DNA of 64,000 nucleotides from Mycobacterium sp. 1100029.7. Lineage in GTDB: Bacteria; Actinomycetota; Actinomycetes; Mycobacteriales; Mycobacteriaceae. The notes beneath the pieces were generated by a model. That model searched no databases. It saw nothing but the letters and a program-made list of their open reading frames with translations, and was not told the origin of the DNA. The stretch covers positions 238,758-302,757 of the forward strand of contig NZ_LZSC01000038.1 in assembly GCF_001665235.1 (NCBI RefSeq), read 5' to 3'. Shown here piece after piece: positions 48,637 through 57,322 of this stretch. The translations under genes and the position numbers were made by a program. Each line of letters starts with the position of its first letter. The stretch's first letter is position 1.

Positions 48637-49080
48637 GTGCCCACCTACGCACCCAAGGCGGGTGACACCACGCGATCGTGGTACGTCATCGACGCCACGG
48701 ACGTAGTGCTTGGACGCCTTGCTGTCGCGGCAGCCACCCTGTTGCGCGGTAAGCACAAGCCGACGTTCGCCCCCAATGTCGACGGCGGCGATTACGTCAT
48801 CGTCATCAACGCCGACAAGGTCGCCCTCAGCGGCGACAAGCTGCAGAACAAGCTGGCCTACCGCCACTCGGGGTATCCCGGCGGTCTGCGCAGCCGCTCG
48901 ATCGGCGAGCTGTTGGAAAAGCACCCCACCCGCGTGGTCGAGAACGCGATCGTCGGCATGCTTCCGCACAACAAGCTCAGCAAGCAGATCCAGCGCAAAC
49001 TCCACATCTACGCCGGCCCGCAGCACCCCCACGCGGCGCAGCAGCCGGTTCCGTTCGAGATCAAGCAGGTGGCCCAGTGA
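48637..49080 (+). CDS. rplM: 50S ribosomal protein L13
   Basis: 147 residues from GTG 48637 ([20 protein letters not shown]), the same length as M. tuberculosis L13; an upstream in-frame extension to 48574 is not conserved-looking. Motifs: [35 protein letters not shown] and [13 protein letters not shown]. Its stop overlaps the rpsI start by four bases. Confidence 0.98.
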   Translation: MPTYAPKAGDTTRSWYVIDATDVVLGRLAVAAATLLRGKHKPTFAPNVDGGDYVIVINADKVALSGDKLQNKLAYRHSGYPGGLRSRSIGELLEKHPTRVVENAIVGMLPHNKLSKQIQRKLHIYAGPQHPHAAQQPVPFEIKQVAQ

Positions 49081-49592
49081 CCGAACCCACCGTCGAGACC
49101 AACGACGAAACGACCGAGGTTGTCGCCGAGGTGACCATCGAGGAAGCCCCGGCCGAGGCCCCCGCCGACGCGCCTGCGGCCCAGCCCAGCGCGCCGATCC
49201 TGCTCGAGCGGCCCATCCAGACCGTCGGCCGCCGCAAGGAGGCCGTGGTGCGGGTGCGCCTGGTGCCCGGCACCGGCAAGTTCACCCTCAACGGCCGCAG
49301 CCTGGAGGACTACTTCCCGAACAAGGTGCACCAGCAGCTGATCAAGGCCCCGCTGGTCACCGTCGACCGGGTGGAAACCTTCGACATCTACGCGCTGCTG
49401 CACGGTGGCGGCCCGTCGGGTCAGGCCGGTGCGCTGCGCCTGGGCATCGCCCGGGCGTTGATCCTGGCGCAGCCCGAAGACCGGCCCCCGCTGAAGAAGG
49501 CCGGCTTCCTCACGCGTGACCCGCGTGCCACCGAGCGCAAGAAGTACGGCCTGAAGAAGGCTCGCAAGGCTCCGCAGTACAGCAAGCGCTGA
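49077..49592 (+). CDS. rpsI: 30S ribosomal protein S9
   Basis: 171 residues. A Glu/Ala/Pro-rich N-terminal extension of about 40 residues precedes the S9 core ([40 protein letters not shown]), ending in the conserved [14 protein letters not shown] whose last arginine contacts P-site tRNA. Confidence 0.98.
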   Translation: MTEPTVETNDETTEVVAEVTIEEAPAEAPADAPAAQPSAPILLERPIQTVGRRKEAVVRVRLVPGTGKFTLNGRSLEDYFPNKVHQQLIKAPLVTVDRVETFDIYALLHGGGPSGQAGALRLGIARALILAQPEDRPPLKKAGFLTRDPRATERKKYGLKKARKAPQYSKR

Positions 49593-49616
49593 TCGAGCTG
49601 CACCTTTTGGCCGCGG

Positions 49617-49635
49617 CCCGGGGGTACCTCCCGGG
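49617..49635 (+). terminator. GC-rich hairpin after rpsI
   Basis: CCCGGGGG and CTCCCGGG arms (49617-49635) with loop TAC, eight pairs including one G-U. No T tract; likely an actinobacterial I-shaped terminator for rplM-rpsI. Confidence 0.55.
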
Positions 49636-49651
49636 TCACGGCGGAGCATCG

Positions 49652-49739
49652 TTGTGCGACTTTTGGCGGCCGTCTTCGGCGTGTCGTCGCACAAACGTGC
49701 GCGGTTGCGGTCGCATAAGTACGCGCACTTTGTGCGCGT
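49652..49739. repeat. Two inverted repeats in the glmM upstream region
   Basis: TTGTGCGAC (49652-49660) opposes GTCGCACAA (49686-49694). Further on ACGCGCAC (49721-49728) opposes GTGCGCGT (49732-49739), loop TTT, 27 bases before the glmM start. Operator or RNA structure; function unknown. Confidence 0.6.
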
Positions 49740-49765
49740 GACGGTCACTGTGAGAGGTTTGTCCG

Positions 49766-51103
49766 ATGGGTCGACTATTCGGCACCGACGGTGTTCGCGG
49801 GGTCGCCAATCGCGAGTTGACGGCTGAGCTGGCACTTTCGTTGGGCGGCGCGGCCGCACAGCACCTGGCCGGCCCGACCAAACCCGGCCGTCACGTCGCG
49901 GTCGTAGGCCGTGACCCCCGGGCCAGCGGCGAGATGCTGGAAGCAGCGGTGATCGCCGGTCTGACCAGCCAAGGCGTCGACGCGCTGCGCGTCGGCATCC
50001 TGCCCACGCCCGCGGTGGCCTACCTGACCGGCGCTTATGACGCCGACTTCGGCGTCATGATCTCCGCCTCGCACAACCCGATGCCCGACAACGGCATCAA
50101 GATCTTCGGTCCCGGCGGCCGCAAGCTCGACGACGACACCGAAGACCAGATCGAGCAGCTGGTCGCCGACGGCCCGGGTCTGCGCCCCGTCGGGGCGGGC
50201 CTCGGCCGGGTCATCGACGCCGAGGACGCCGCCGACCGCTACCTGCGCCACGTCGGCAAGGCCAGCACCCAGACACTCGACGGCCTGACCGTCGTCGTCG
50301 ACTGCGCCCACGGCGCGGCATCGTCGGCCGCACCGCGTGCCTACCGCGCCGCCGGCGCCCGGGTGATCGCGATCAACGCCGAACCCAACGGCCTCAACAT
50401 CAACGACCGCTGCGGCTCCACCCACCTGGAGTCGCTGCGCGCGGCGGTGCTCGAACACAGCGCGGACTTGGGCCTGGCTCACGACGGCGACGCCGACCGA
50501 TGCCTGGCCATCGACGCCCGCGGTGAACTCGTCGACGGCGACGCCATCATGGTGGTGCTCGCGCTGGCAATGCAGGAAGCCGGCGAGCTGTCGTCCAACA
50601 CGTTGGTGACCACCGTGATGAGCAACCTCGGCCTGCACCAGGCCATGCGCATCGCGGGGGTCACGGTCCGCACGACCGGAGTCGGCGACCGCTACGTCCT
50701 GGAAGAGCTGCGCTCCGGTGATTACAGCCTGGGCGGCGAGCAGTCCGGTCACATCGTGATGCCCGCGCTGGGCTCCACCGGCGACGGCATCGTCACGGGG
50801 TTGCGGCTGATGACGCGGATGGTGCAGACCGGCTCGTCGCTGGCCGACCTCGCGTCGAAGATGCAGTCCTTCCCGCAGGTGCTGATCAACGTCAAGGTTG
50901 CCGACAAGACCACCGCGGCCGCCGCCGCATCGGTGCGCAGCGCGGTCGACGAAGCGGAGGCCGAGCTCGGTGACACCGGACGAATCCTGTTGCGCCCCTC
51001 CGGAACCGAGCCGATGATTCGGGTCATGGTGGAAGCGCCGGAGGAAGACATCGCCCAGCGGGTTGCCTCCCGCGTCGCCGAAGCCGTCAGCGCCCAGCGG
51101 TAA
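49766..51103 (+). CDS. glmM: Phosphoglucosamine mutase
   Basis: 445 residues. Interconverts glucosamine-6-P and glucosamine-1-P on the way to UDP-GlcNAc for peptidoglycan. The phosphoserine loop [12 protein letters not shown] has S102, the metal loop DGDADRC and the sugar loop GGEQSGHIV; the phosphate-binding end is [14 protein letters not shown]. Known as mrsA in M. tuberculosis. Works with glmS, encoded 4.4 kb downstream. Confidence 0.98.
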   Translation: MGRLFGTDGVRGVANRELTAELALSLGGAAAQHLAGPTKPGRHVAVVGRDPRASGEMLEAAVIAGLTSQGVDALRVGILPTPAVAYLTGAYDADFGVMISASHNPMPDNGIKIFGPGGRKLDDDTEDQIEQLVADGPGLRPVGAGLGRVIDAEDAADRYLRHVGKASTQTLDGLTVVVDCAHGAASSAAPRAYRAAGARVIAINAEPNGLNINDRCGSTHLESLRAAVLEHSADLGLAHDGDADRCLAIDARGELVDGDAIMVVLALAMQEAGELSSNTLVTTVMSNLGLHQAMRIAGVTVRTTGVGDRYVLEELRSGDYSLGGEQSGHIVMPALGSTGDGIVTGLRLMTRMVQTGSSLADLASKMQSFPQVLINVKVADKTTAAAAASVRSAVDEAEAELGDTGRILLRPSGTEPMIRVMVEAPEEDIAQRVASRVAEAVSAQR

Positions 51104-51151
51104 TTCGCTTTCCGCGGGAACCCCGACGCGGGGTGCGGCGTCGGACTAGGC

Positions 51152-51469
51152 ATGGGAATAGTAAATGCCACTTTCGGCCGCACCGAGATCGACGTCGCTG
51201 CGGTGCATCGCGTTGCCGATCAATTGCGCGCCGCTGCTGAACTCGTCGACCGCGCCGCGTGTGATCACTTGGCGGCCTTGGCTTTCAGCGGCGTGACAGC
51301 CGGCCGCGCGTATACCGCGCGCGGTGATGCGCTCCGCGCCGAGTTGGAGCGGCTGGCCGCGCAGCTGTCGCAATGGTCGCGAGCGTCGGTCGCGATCGCG
51401 GTGGCGCTGCGCTCCGGGGCCGAACGGTATGTCGACGCCGAGCTGTATGCCGCGGCCCGGATCGCCTGA
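51152..51469 (+). CDS. EspC-like putative type VII secretion target (Rv3440c-like)
   Basis: 105 residues, two long helices without membrane segments (DVAAVHRVADQLRAAAELVDRAA; ALRAELERLAAQL). The pattern matches the EspC family of ESX-secreted proteins. The tail has Y93-x3-E97 (YVDAE), the general T7SS export motif YxxxD/E. Directly followed (3 bases) by a larger protein with a WxG motif. Secretion by an ESX system is inferred. Confidence 0.75.
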   Translation: MGIVNATFGRTEIDVAAVHRVADQLRAAAELVDRAACDHLAALAFSGVTAGRAYTARGDALRAELERLAAQLSQWSRASVAIAVALRSGAERYVDAELYAAARIA

Positions 51470-51471
51470 CG

Positions 51472-52845
51472 GTGGCCGACCGGTTAGACGTCGCCGGGCG
51501 CCTCGCCGACGGCCGAGCCGCCGTCGAGCACACCCAGGCTTACCTCCGGGCCTGCGCGGCGCTGGGTTATCAACACCCCGACTTGACGTCGAGACCGTCA
51601 CAGATCCGCGACTGGTTCGACAGCGAGGACGGCTTGAATCTCTTTGTCCTCGACGGTGATTGCGCGCAGTTGCGGGCGGCCGGGGCCGCCGCGGCGGAAG
51701 GTCTGCGGATCCAGCAGGCCCAGGTCGGGGCGTTGACGGCGGCGTGGACGGGAGCGGGCAGCGAGGCCGCGGTCGCTTTCCTGCAACACCATTGCGACGT
51801 CGCCGCCATGGTCGCCACCGAAATGCGGGCAGCCGCGCAACGGTGCGAATCGTTGCGGGACAACCTGTGGTACCTGCTCGACTCGAAGGTCGAAACCGTC
51901 ATCGCGATTGACGACCGCTCACAGGCGCAGCGGTCGTCGTGGTTGGCGGCCGCCGCGGTGGTGAGCGCCGGGGCAGGGGAGCGGTCGACGGCCGAGGAGG
52001 TGGTCCGCTCACAGATAATGCCGTTCGTAGACAACGATATTCGCAATGACTGGGTGAATGCGATGCGTTCGTCACAGGTCGCGTTCGGCACGTCCTACGA
52101 CATGGTCAACGACAGGATGGCCGCCGCGCCCGCGGCGCACTTCGAATGTCCCGGCGATCTGGGACCCGGCTTTGAACCGCCGTCACCGAGCGCCCCGAGC
52201 GCCCCGTTTTCGCCGAGCGCACCGGGTGCGCCCGTGGTGGCCAGTGTCCCGGCCGCGACAGCGCCCGCCGCCGTGGTGCCCGACGTGGCGTCGGGTCCGC
52301 CACCCGCACCCCCGGCGGCCTCGCCGCCGGCCCCTGCCTTGTCGGACTTGGGACCGGCGATGGGTGATGCCGCGGGGATGCCGATGGATTCCGGAGGCCT
52401 GGGCGGGTTCGGCGGGGGATCCGGCGGGCTTGGGGGACTGGCCAATCGGATCGTCGACGCACTGAGCGGTCTGCTCGGCTCGGCCACCGACGGGCTTGGC
52501 GAATCGGCGGATGAGAACCCGCTGGGCGACGACTCCGACGAGGACCCGTTCGTCCCCGACGACGACTCCGACGAGGACCCGTTCGTCCCCGACGACAAGC
52601 CCGATGCCAAGCCTGATGCCAAGGCCGACGAGGTCGTGAAACCCAAAGAGGAGGAAGCGCAACCGGTAGCTGCCGGTGCGCCTGCTGATGCCCCGCCGCT
52701 GCCGGCGGACGAGTCACCGCCGGCCCCGGCCGCGATGCCCCCACCGGAGGCTACACCCGCGCCCGCCGCCGCGCCCGAGCCGCCGAACGATGGCTCGACG
52801 CCGTGTGAGATTGCCGCAGACCAGGTTCCGCAGGCGGGGCAGTGA
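51472..52845 (+). CDS. WxG-motif protein with Pro/Asp-rich C-terminus (Rv3439c-like)
   Basis: 457 residues from GTG 51472, two bases after the EspC-like stop. Residues 1-175 are helical with W92-T-G94 (LTAAWTGAGSEAA), like the ESX N-domain. Residues 230-300 are Pro/Ala-rich, 300-350 Gly-rich, and 350-390 acidic with an exact 11-residue repeat (DDSDEDPFVPD twice). The tail is again Pro/Ala-rich. No signal peptide. A candidate ESX partner of the preceding protein; function unknown. Confidence 0.78.
   Translation: MADRLDVAGRLADGRAAVEHTQAYLRACAALGYQHPDLTSRPSQIRDWFDSEDGLNLFVLDGDCAQLRAAGAAAAEGLRIQQAQVGALTAAWTGAGSEAAVAFLQHHCDVAAMVATEMRAAAQRCESLRDNLWYLLDSKVETVIAIDDRSQAQRSSWLAAAAVVSAGAGERSTAEEVVRSQIMPFVDNDIRNDWVNAMRSSQVAFGTSYDMVNDRMAAAPAAHFECPGDLGPGFEPPSPSAPSAPFSPSAPGAPVVASVPAATAPAAVVPDVASGPPPAPPAASPPAPALSDLGPAMGDAAGMPMDSGGLGGFGGGSGGLGGLANRIVDALSGLLGSATDGLGESADENPLGDDSDEDPFVPDDDSDEDPFVPDDKPDAKPDAKADEVVKPKEEEAQPVAAGAPADAPPLPADESPPAPAAMPPPEATPAPAAAPEPPNDGSTPCEIAADQVPQAGQ
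52528..52593. repeat. Exact 33-bp tandem duplication inside the Rv3439c-like gene
   Basis: 52528-52560 and 52561-52593 are identical and in frame, coding DDSDEDPFVPD twice. Likely length-polymorphic. Confidence 0.9.
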
Positions 52846-52849
52846 CGGC

Positions 52850-53893
52850 TCAGGAGCCGCGCAGCTCCAGCACTTCTTCGACAAAGCGCACGGCTTCCTT
52901 GGGGTCACTGGCGGCCGGGCTGATCAACAGCGTGGACACACCGGACTCGGCGAAGGCGGCGATGCGCTCCTTGACGAACCCGCGCGAGCCGATCAGCGAC
53001 ATCCCGCGCACCAGCTCGTCGGGCACCAGGTCGATGGCCTCACTCTTGCGGCCCGACAGGTACAGCTCCTGGATCTTGTCCGCGATTTCGCCGTAGCCGT
53101 ATCGCGTCGCGAGGTTGTGATAGAAGTTGCGGCCCTTGGCGCCCATGCCGCCGATGTAGAGCGCGAGTTGCGGTTTGACCCAGGCCAGCCGCTCCTCGAC
53201 ATCGTCGCCGATGGCTGTCGACGCGTGCACCATGACGTCCAGCGCCCCCAGCGCCGGGTCGCGCTTGGCGTTGCCGGCGGCCAGCGCCTCGCCCCACACG
53301 GTGTGAGCCTTCTCCGGCAGGTAGAACACCGGCTGCCAACCCTCGGCGATCTCGGCGCTCAGCTCCACATTCTTGGGGCCCAGCGCGGCAATCGTTATCG
53401 GAATACGTTCGCGCACAGGGTGATTGATGAGCTGCAGCGGCTTGCCCAGCCCTGTCCCGCGATCGGCGGGCAGCGGCAGCTGGTAGTACTTGCCGTCGTA
53501 GACCACCCGCTCGCGGCGCCACACCCTCCGGCAGATCTCCACGACCTCGCGGGTACGGCCCAGCGGGGCGTCGAACGCGACGCCGTGGAAGCCCTCCATC
53601 ACCTGCGGTCCCGACGTGCCGATCCCCAGACGGAATCGGCCGTCGGACACGAAGTCCAGGCCCGCGGCGGTCATCGCCAGCAGCGACGGCGTCCGGATGT
53701 AGATGGGGACCACGCCGGTGGCCAACTCGACGGTGCTGGTCTTGGCGGCCAGATATCCGAGCTGGCTGATCGCGTCGTAGGAGTACGCCTCGGCCACGAC
53801 AGCGATATCGAGGCCGGCTTTTTCCAGTTCGACGATGCGGTCGACGGCTTCGTGAAAGCCGCCCGAATAATCCAGGGCGATTCCGATTCGCAT
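52850..53893 (-). CDS. LLM-class F420-dependent oxidoreductase (Rv3520c-like)
   Basis: 347 residues from ATG 53893; GTG 53902 would add three residues. TIM barrel with MRIGIALDYSGGFHEAV, VVAEAYSYDAISQLGYLAA, LGIGTSGPQVMEGFHG and ITIAALGPKNVELSAEIAEGW. F420-binding LLM family, closer to Rv3520c-type enzymes than to the Rv3463-like pair at 24490-26232. Substrate unknown. Convergent with the Rv3439c-like gene four bases away. Confidence 0.9.
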   Translation of the reverse strand: MRIGIALDYSGGFHEAVDRIVELEKAGLDIAVVAEAYSYDAISQLGYLAAKTSTVELATGVVPIYIRTPSLLAMTAAGLDFVSDGRFRLGIGTSGPQVMEGFHGVAFDAPLGRTREVVEICRRVWRRERVVYDGKYYQLPLPADRGTGLGKPLQLINHPVRERIPITIAALGPKNVELSAEIAEGWQPVFYLPEKAHTVWGEALAAGNAKRDPALGALDVMVHASTAIGDDVEERLAWVKPQLALYIGGMGAKGRNFYHNLATRYGYGEIADKIQELYLSGRKSEAIDLVPDELVRGMSLIGSRGFVKERIAAFAESGVSTLLISPAASDPKEAVRFVEEVLELRGS

Positions 53894-53946
53894 GATCGAC
53901 ACTTAATCACGCCGCCGGCCGCGCGCAATGGCGGGGCGGGCGCGCC

Positions 53947-54786
53947 TCACTTCAACAGTGCGACGATCTTCTCTTCCAGCGCGACCGGCGGCTCCCCAGG
54001 ATCCAGCTCAGTCGTCTTGGGCAGCACCACATTTGGATCCGCGAAGTCGCGGTACGTCTTGTCGCCGGCGAGCGTGGCCAGCAGATAACCGGTCAGCAGG
54101 GCTCGCACCGATCGTTGGGTGCGGCGGTCCGGGCCGGGCAGGCCCACCACGGAGGCCAGCCGCCGGCCCTCGCCGAGCCCGCCGGGTTTGGCCTTGCTGA
54201 CGATCCGCAACGTGGCCGTATCCCACGCGCGGGACAGTGCTAACCCGTTGGCATTCAATGATTTCGAATCGTCGGGCGCTGTCAGGATCAAGCCGGGAAG
54301 CTTCAGCGATGCGGCCGGTTGCTCGGCCGCGGGCGCTGTCACGGTTGGAAACACCGCCACCGCCGCGGCCAGCGCGCTCGGCATCCCGGCGGCGGCGAAC
54401 ACCGCGGCCGAGGCGCCGAAGCCATGGCCGACCACGCCGAGCTTGGCGGGGTGCACACTGATGTTGCCCGGCCCCAGACGCACTCCCGCCACGATGTCCA
54501 GCGTGGTGCCCAGGTCGGAGGCCAGGTTGAGCACCGACGGCGCCAGGCCCCGCTCGGTGTCCGGCGCGCCGGCCACGATGCCCCACGACGCGAGGTGCTC
54601 GAGCAGGCCCGAATAACGGACCGTGCCGGTGAGCCAGTCGTGACCGAAGGCGATGCCGGGCAGGTTCAGGCCGGACTCGGGGGTGTACACCACGCCCGGA
54701 AGACCGGCAAAAGCCAAGTCACCCCGCAAAACCTGGTGCGGGCCCCGGCGGCTGAGGGCGGTGACGAGCTTGCGGATGCGGGCCAC
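53947..54786 (-). CDS. Alpha/beta-hydrolase-like protein lacking the nucleophile serine (Rv3438-like)
   Basis: 279 residues, GTG start. Looks like a dienelactone-hydrolase/lipase fold: PGIAFGHDWLTGTVRYSGLLEHLASWG, then the nucleophile elbow LGVVGHGFGASAAVF, where GxSxG reads G120-H-G122-F-G. The serine is thus replaced by glycine. The remaining strands and C-terminal cap fit the family. Either catalytically dead or using another residue. Tail-to-head with the next gene, nine bases apart. Confidence 0.8.
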   Translation of the reverse strand: MARIRKLVTALSRRGPHQVLRGDLAFAGLPGVVYTPESGLNLPGIAFGHDWLTGTVRYSGLLEHLASWGIVAGAPDTERGLAPSVLNLASDLGTTLDIVAGVRLGPGNISVHPAKLGVVGHGFGASAAVFAAAGMPSALAAAVAVFPTVTAPAAEQPAASLKLPGLILTAPDDSKSLNANGLALSRAWDTATLRIVSKAKPGGLGEGRRLASVVGLPGPDRRTQRSVRALLTGYLLATLAGDKTYRDFADPNVVLPKTTELDPGEPPVALEEKIVALLK

Positions 54787-54795
54787 CCGTTGACG

Positions 54796-55272
54796 TTAGC
54801 GGGGATGCGTCCAAAGAGTCCACGCGGCACCGTCCCAATACCGCTGCCCCGGGCCGCCGGGGTTTGGGTACCAGCCCGGCGGCGGACCGGGCGGACGCGG
54901 CGCGGCGGCCGGATAGGGAGAGGCAACGGGGCGCGGCGGGACGCCCGGGCCGGGGCCGACGGCCGGGGCAGGCGCACTGACCTGACCGCCGGAGGCGTAG
55001 GGCTGACCGGCATAGGGTGCCGGAGCTTGCCTGGTCAGGGCGCGCGCCTGCCGAATCGAAAGGTAGTTGGAGACCAGCGCGATCGGGTTCATCAAGAACA
55101 GCGACACCACGCCCCACCAGCCGGCGAGTAGGCAATGCAGCTGCGCCTTGCGGTAGGCCTGCTCACACTGCTCGAGCGTCCCGGTGAAGGTGAAGCTGCT
55201 CTGGTGCCACAGGATCAGCGCGCCGGTGTGCTTGTGGAGCCTGACGGACAAGCGGCGGTACGGGTCGGTCAA
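54796..55272 (-). CDS. Small membrane protein with C-terminal DUF2510 motif (Rv3437-like)
   Basis: 158 residues from TTG 55272, preceded by GAAAGG. N-terminal soluble part (LHKHTGALILWHQSSFTF), one hydrophobic stretch (LLAGWWGVVSLFLMNPIALVS), a Pro/Ala/Gly-rich linker and the C-terminal PGWYPNPGGPGQRYWDGAAW, a DUF2510 signature. Function unknown. Divergent from glmS. Confidence 0.82.
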   Translation of the reverse strand: MTDPYRRLSVRLHKHTGALILWHQSSFTFTGTLEQCEQAYRKAQLHCLLAGWWGVVSLFLMNPIALVSNYLSIRQARALTRQAPAPYAGQPYASGGQVSAPAPAVGPGPGVPPRPVASPYPAAAPRPPGPPPGWYPNPGGPGQRYWDGAAWTLWTHPR

Positions 55273-55315
55273 CGCAGGCCTTTCACGCAGGTGGGCGGCC
55301 AAACATAACCGGTTG

Positions 55316-55381
55316 CCCGTCGAGTGTCACTTCACGGCGTCCCGGGTGTGCCCAGGGCGGCTTGTCAGCACACTCGACGGG
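55316..55381. repeat. 12-bp perfect inverted repeat with 42-bp loop upstream of glmS
   Basis: CCCGTCGAGTGT (55316-55327) and ACACTCGACGGG (55370-55381) are exact complements. The loop contains a second GC-rich fold (CCCGGG ... CCCAGGG). It lies in the shared promoter region of glmS and the divergent gene. Confidence 0.7.
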
Positions 55382-55456
55382 GTGTGAGCAGGATCGACGG
55401 TGGTCGGGCGGCGCAGCGGGCCGGGGAGCCGCTTCCTCTGCACTACCCTGGTCAGA

Positions 55457-57322
55457 ATGTGCGGAATTGTCGGCTACGTCGGTCAGGCGCCTGCCTGCCG
55501 GGTCGTCATGGACGCACTTCGCCGGATGGAATACCGCGGCTACGACTCCTCGGGCGTCGCGCTCGTGGACAGCACCGGGCGCCTGACCGTGCGACGTCGC
55601 GCCGGCCGACTGGAAAACCTCGACAAGGCCGTCGCGGAAATGCCGCCAGAGGACCTCGCCGGCACCACCGGGCTGGGCCACACCCGCTGGGCCACCCACG
55701 GCCGCCCCACCGACCGCAACGCCCACCCGCACCGCGACGCCGCCGGCAAGATCGCCGTCGTCCACAACGGCATCATCGAGAACTTCGCGACGCTGCGCCA
55801 CGAGCTGGAGGCGGCCGGCGTGGAGTTCGCCAGCGACACCGACACCGAGGTCGCGGTGCACCTGGTCGCCCGGGCCTACCGCGAGGGCGCGACGGCCGGC
55901 GACTTCGCCGCTTCGGTGCTCGCGGTGCTGCGCCGGCTGGAGGGCCACTTCACGCTGGTGTTCGCCAACGCCGACGAGCCCGGCACCATCGTGGCCGCCC
56001 GCCGATCGACACCGCTGGTCGTCGGCGTCGGCGACGGCGAGATGTTCGTCGGCTCCGACGTCGCCGCCTTCATCCCGCACACCCGACACGCCGTCGAACT
56101 CGGCCAGGACCAATGCGTGGTGCTCACCGCCAACGGCTACCGGATCACCGACTTCGACGGCAACGACGAGGTCGACTACCGCGAGTTCTACATCGACTGG
56201 GACCTGGCCGCCGCGGAAAAGGGCGGCTACGAGTACTTCATGCTCAAGGAGATCGCCGAGCAACCCGGTGCGGTGGCCGACACGCTGCTGGGCCATTTCG
56301 TCGACGGCCGCATCGTGCTCGACGAACAACGGCTGTCCGATCAGGAATTGCGCGAGATCGACAAGGTGTTCGTGGTCGCCTGCGGCACCGCCTATCACTC
56401 CGGACTGCTGGCGAAATACGCCATCGAGCACTGGACGCGGCTGCCCGTCGAAGTCGAGCTGGCCAGCGAATTCCGTTACCGAGACCCGGTTTTGGATCGC
56501 AGCACGCTGGTGGTGGCCATTTCGCAGTCCGGGGAGACCGCGGACACCCTGGAAGCCGTCCGGCATGCCAAGGCGCAGAAGGCCAAGGTGCTGGCGATCT
56601 GCAACACCAACGGCTCGCAGATTCCGCGCGAGTGCGACGCGGTGCTCTACACCCGGGCCGGGCCGGAAATCGGTGTCGCCTCGACGAAGACCTTCCTGGC
56701 CCAGATCACCGCCAACTACCTGGTCGGCCTGGCGCTGGCGCAGGCCCGCGGCACCAAATATCCCGACGAGGTCGAACGCGAATACCGTGAGCTGGAAGCG
56801 ATGCCGGACTTGGTGTCGCGGGTGCTCGCCACGATCGAACCGGTGGCCGCGCTGGCGCATCGCTTCGCGCAATCGTCGACCGTGCTGTTCTTGGGGCGCC
56901 ATGTCGGATACCCGGTGGCGTTGGAAGGTGCGCTCAAACTCAAAGAGCTGGCCTACATGCACGCCGAGGGGTTCGCCGCCGGCGAGCTCAAGCACGGCCC
57001 GATCGCGCTGATCGAAGACGACCTGCCGGTCATCGTCGTCATGCCCTCCCCCAAGGGATCGGCCACCCTGCACGCCAAGCTGATGTCCAACATCCGCGAA
57101 ATCCAGACCCGCGGCGCGATCACCATCGTCATCGCCGAAGAGGGCGACGACACGGTGCGTCCCTACGCCGACCACCTGATCGAAATCCCTTCAGTATCAA
57201 CCCTTTTGCAGCCGCTGTTGTCGACCATCCCGCTTCAGGTGTTCGCCGCGTCGGTTGCCCAGGCCCGAGGTTACGACGTTGACAAACCGCGCAACCTGGC
57301 CAAGTCAGTCACTGTGGAATAA
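55457..57322 (+). CDS. glmS: Glutamine-fructose-6-phosphate aminotransferase
   Basis: 621 residues from ATG 55457, fixed because the mature enzyme needs Cys2 (MCGIVGYVG) as nucleophile. N-terminal class II glutaminase (GLGHTRWATHGRPT, NAHPH, IVHNG-type loop VVHNGIIEN), then two SIS sugar-isomerase domains (ACGTAYHSG, SQSGETADTLEA, STKTFLAQ, GHVGYP-type GRHVGYPVALEGALKLKE). Ends DKPRNLAKSVTVE. First step of UDP-GlcNAc synthesis. Confidence 0.98.
   Translation: MCGIVGYVGQAPACRVVMDALRRMEYRGYDSSGVALVDSTGRLTVRRRAGRLENLDKAVAEMPPEDLAGTTGLGHTRWATHGRPTDRNAHPHRDAAGKIAVVHNGIIENFATLRHELEAAGVEFASDTDTEVAVHLVARAYREGATAGDFAASVLAVLRRLEGHFTLVFANADEPGTIVAARRSTPLVVGVGDGEMFVGSDVAAFIPHTRHAVELGQDQCVVLTANGYRITDFDGNDEVDYREFYIDWDLAAAEKGGYEYFMLKEIAEQPGAVADTLLGHFVDGRIVLDEQRLSDQELREIDKVFVVACGTAYHSGLLAKYAIEHWTRLPVEVELASEFRYRDPVLDRSTLVVAISQSGETADTLEAVRHAKAQKAKVLAICNTNGSQIPRECDAVLYTRAGPEIGVASTKTFLAQITANYLVGLALAQARGTKYPDEVEREYRELEAMPDLVSRVLATIEPVAALAHRFAQSSTVLFLGRHVGYPVALEGALKLKELAYMHAEGFAAGELKHGPIALIEDDLPVIVVMPSPKGSATLHAKLMSNIREIQTRGAITIVIAEEGDDTVRPYADHLIEIPSVSTLLQPLLSTIPLQVFAASVAQARGYDVDKPRNLAKSVTVE

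Noticed and set aside
51373..51471. Upstream extension of the Rv3439c-like protein
   Set aside because: It overlaps the EspC-like gene in another frame; GTG 51472 gives the family-like N-terminus.
55283..57175. 630-codon open frame antisense to glmS, and similar long antisense frames over mmsA (12886-14676) and secY (2056-3126)
   Set aside because: High-GC codon bias of the real gene produces these shadows; their translations are low-complexity Arg/Asp/Gly/Val-rich with no motifs.
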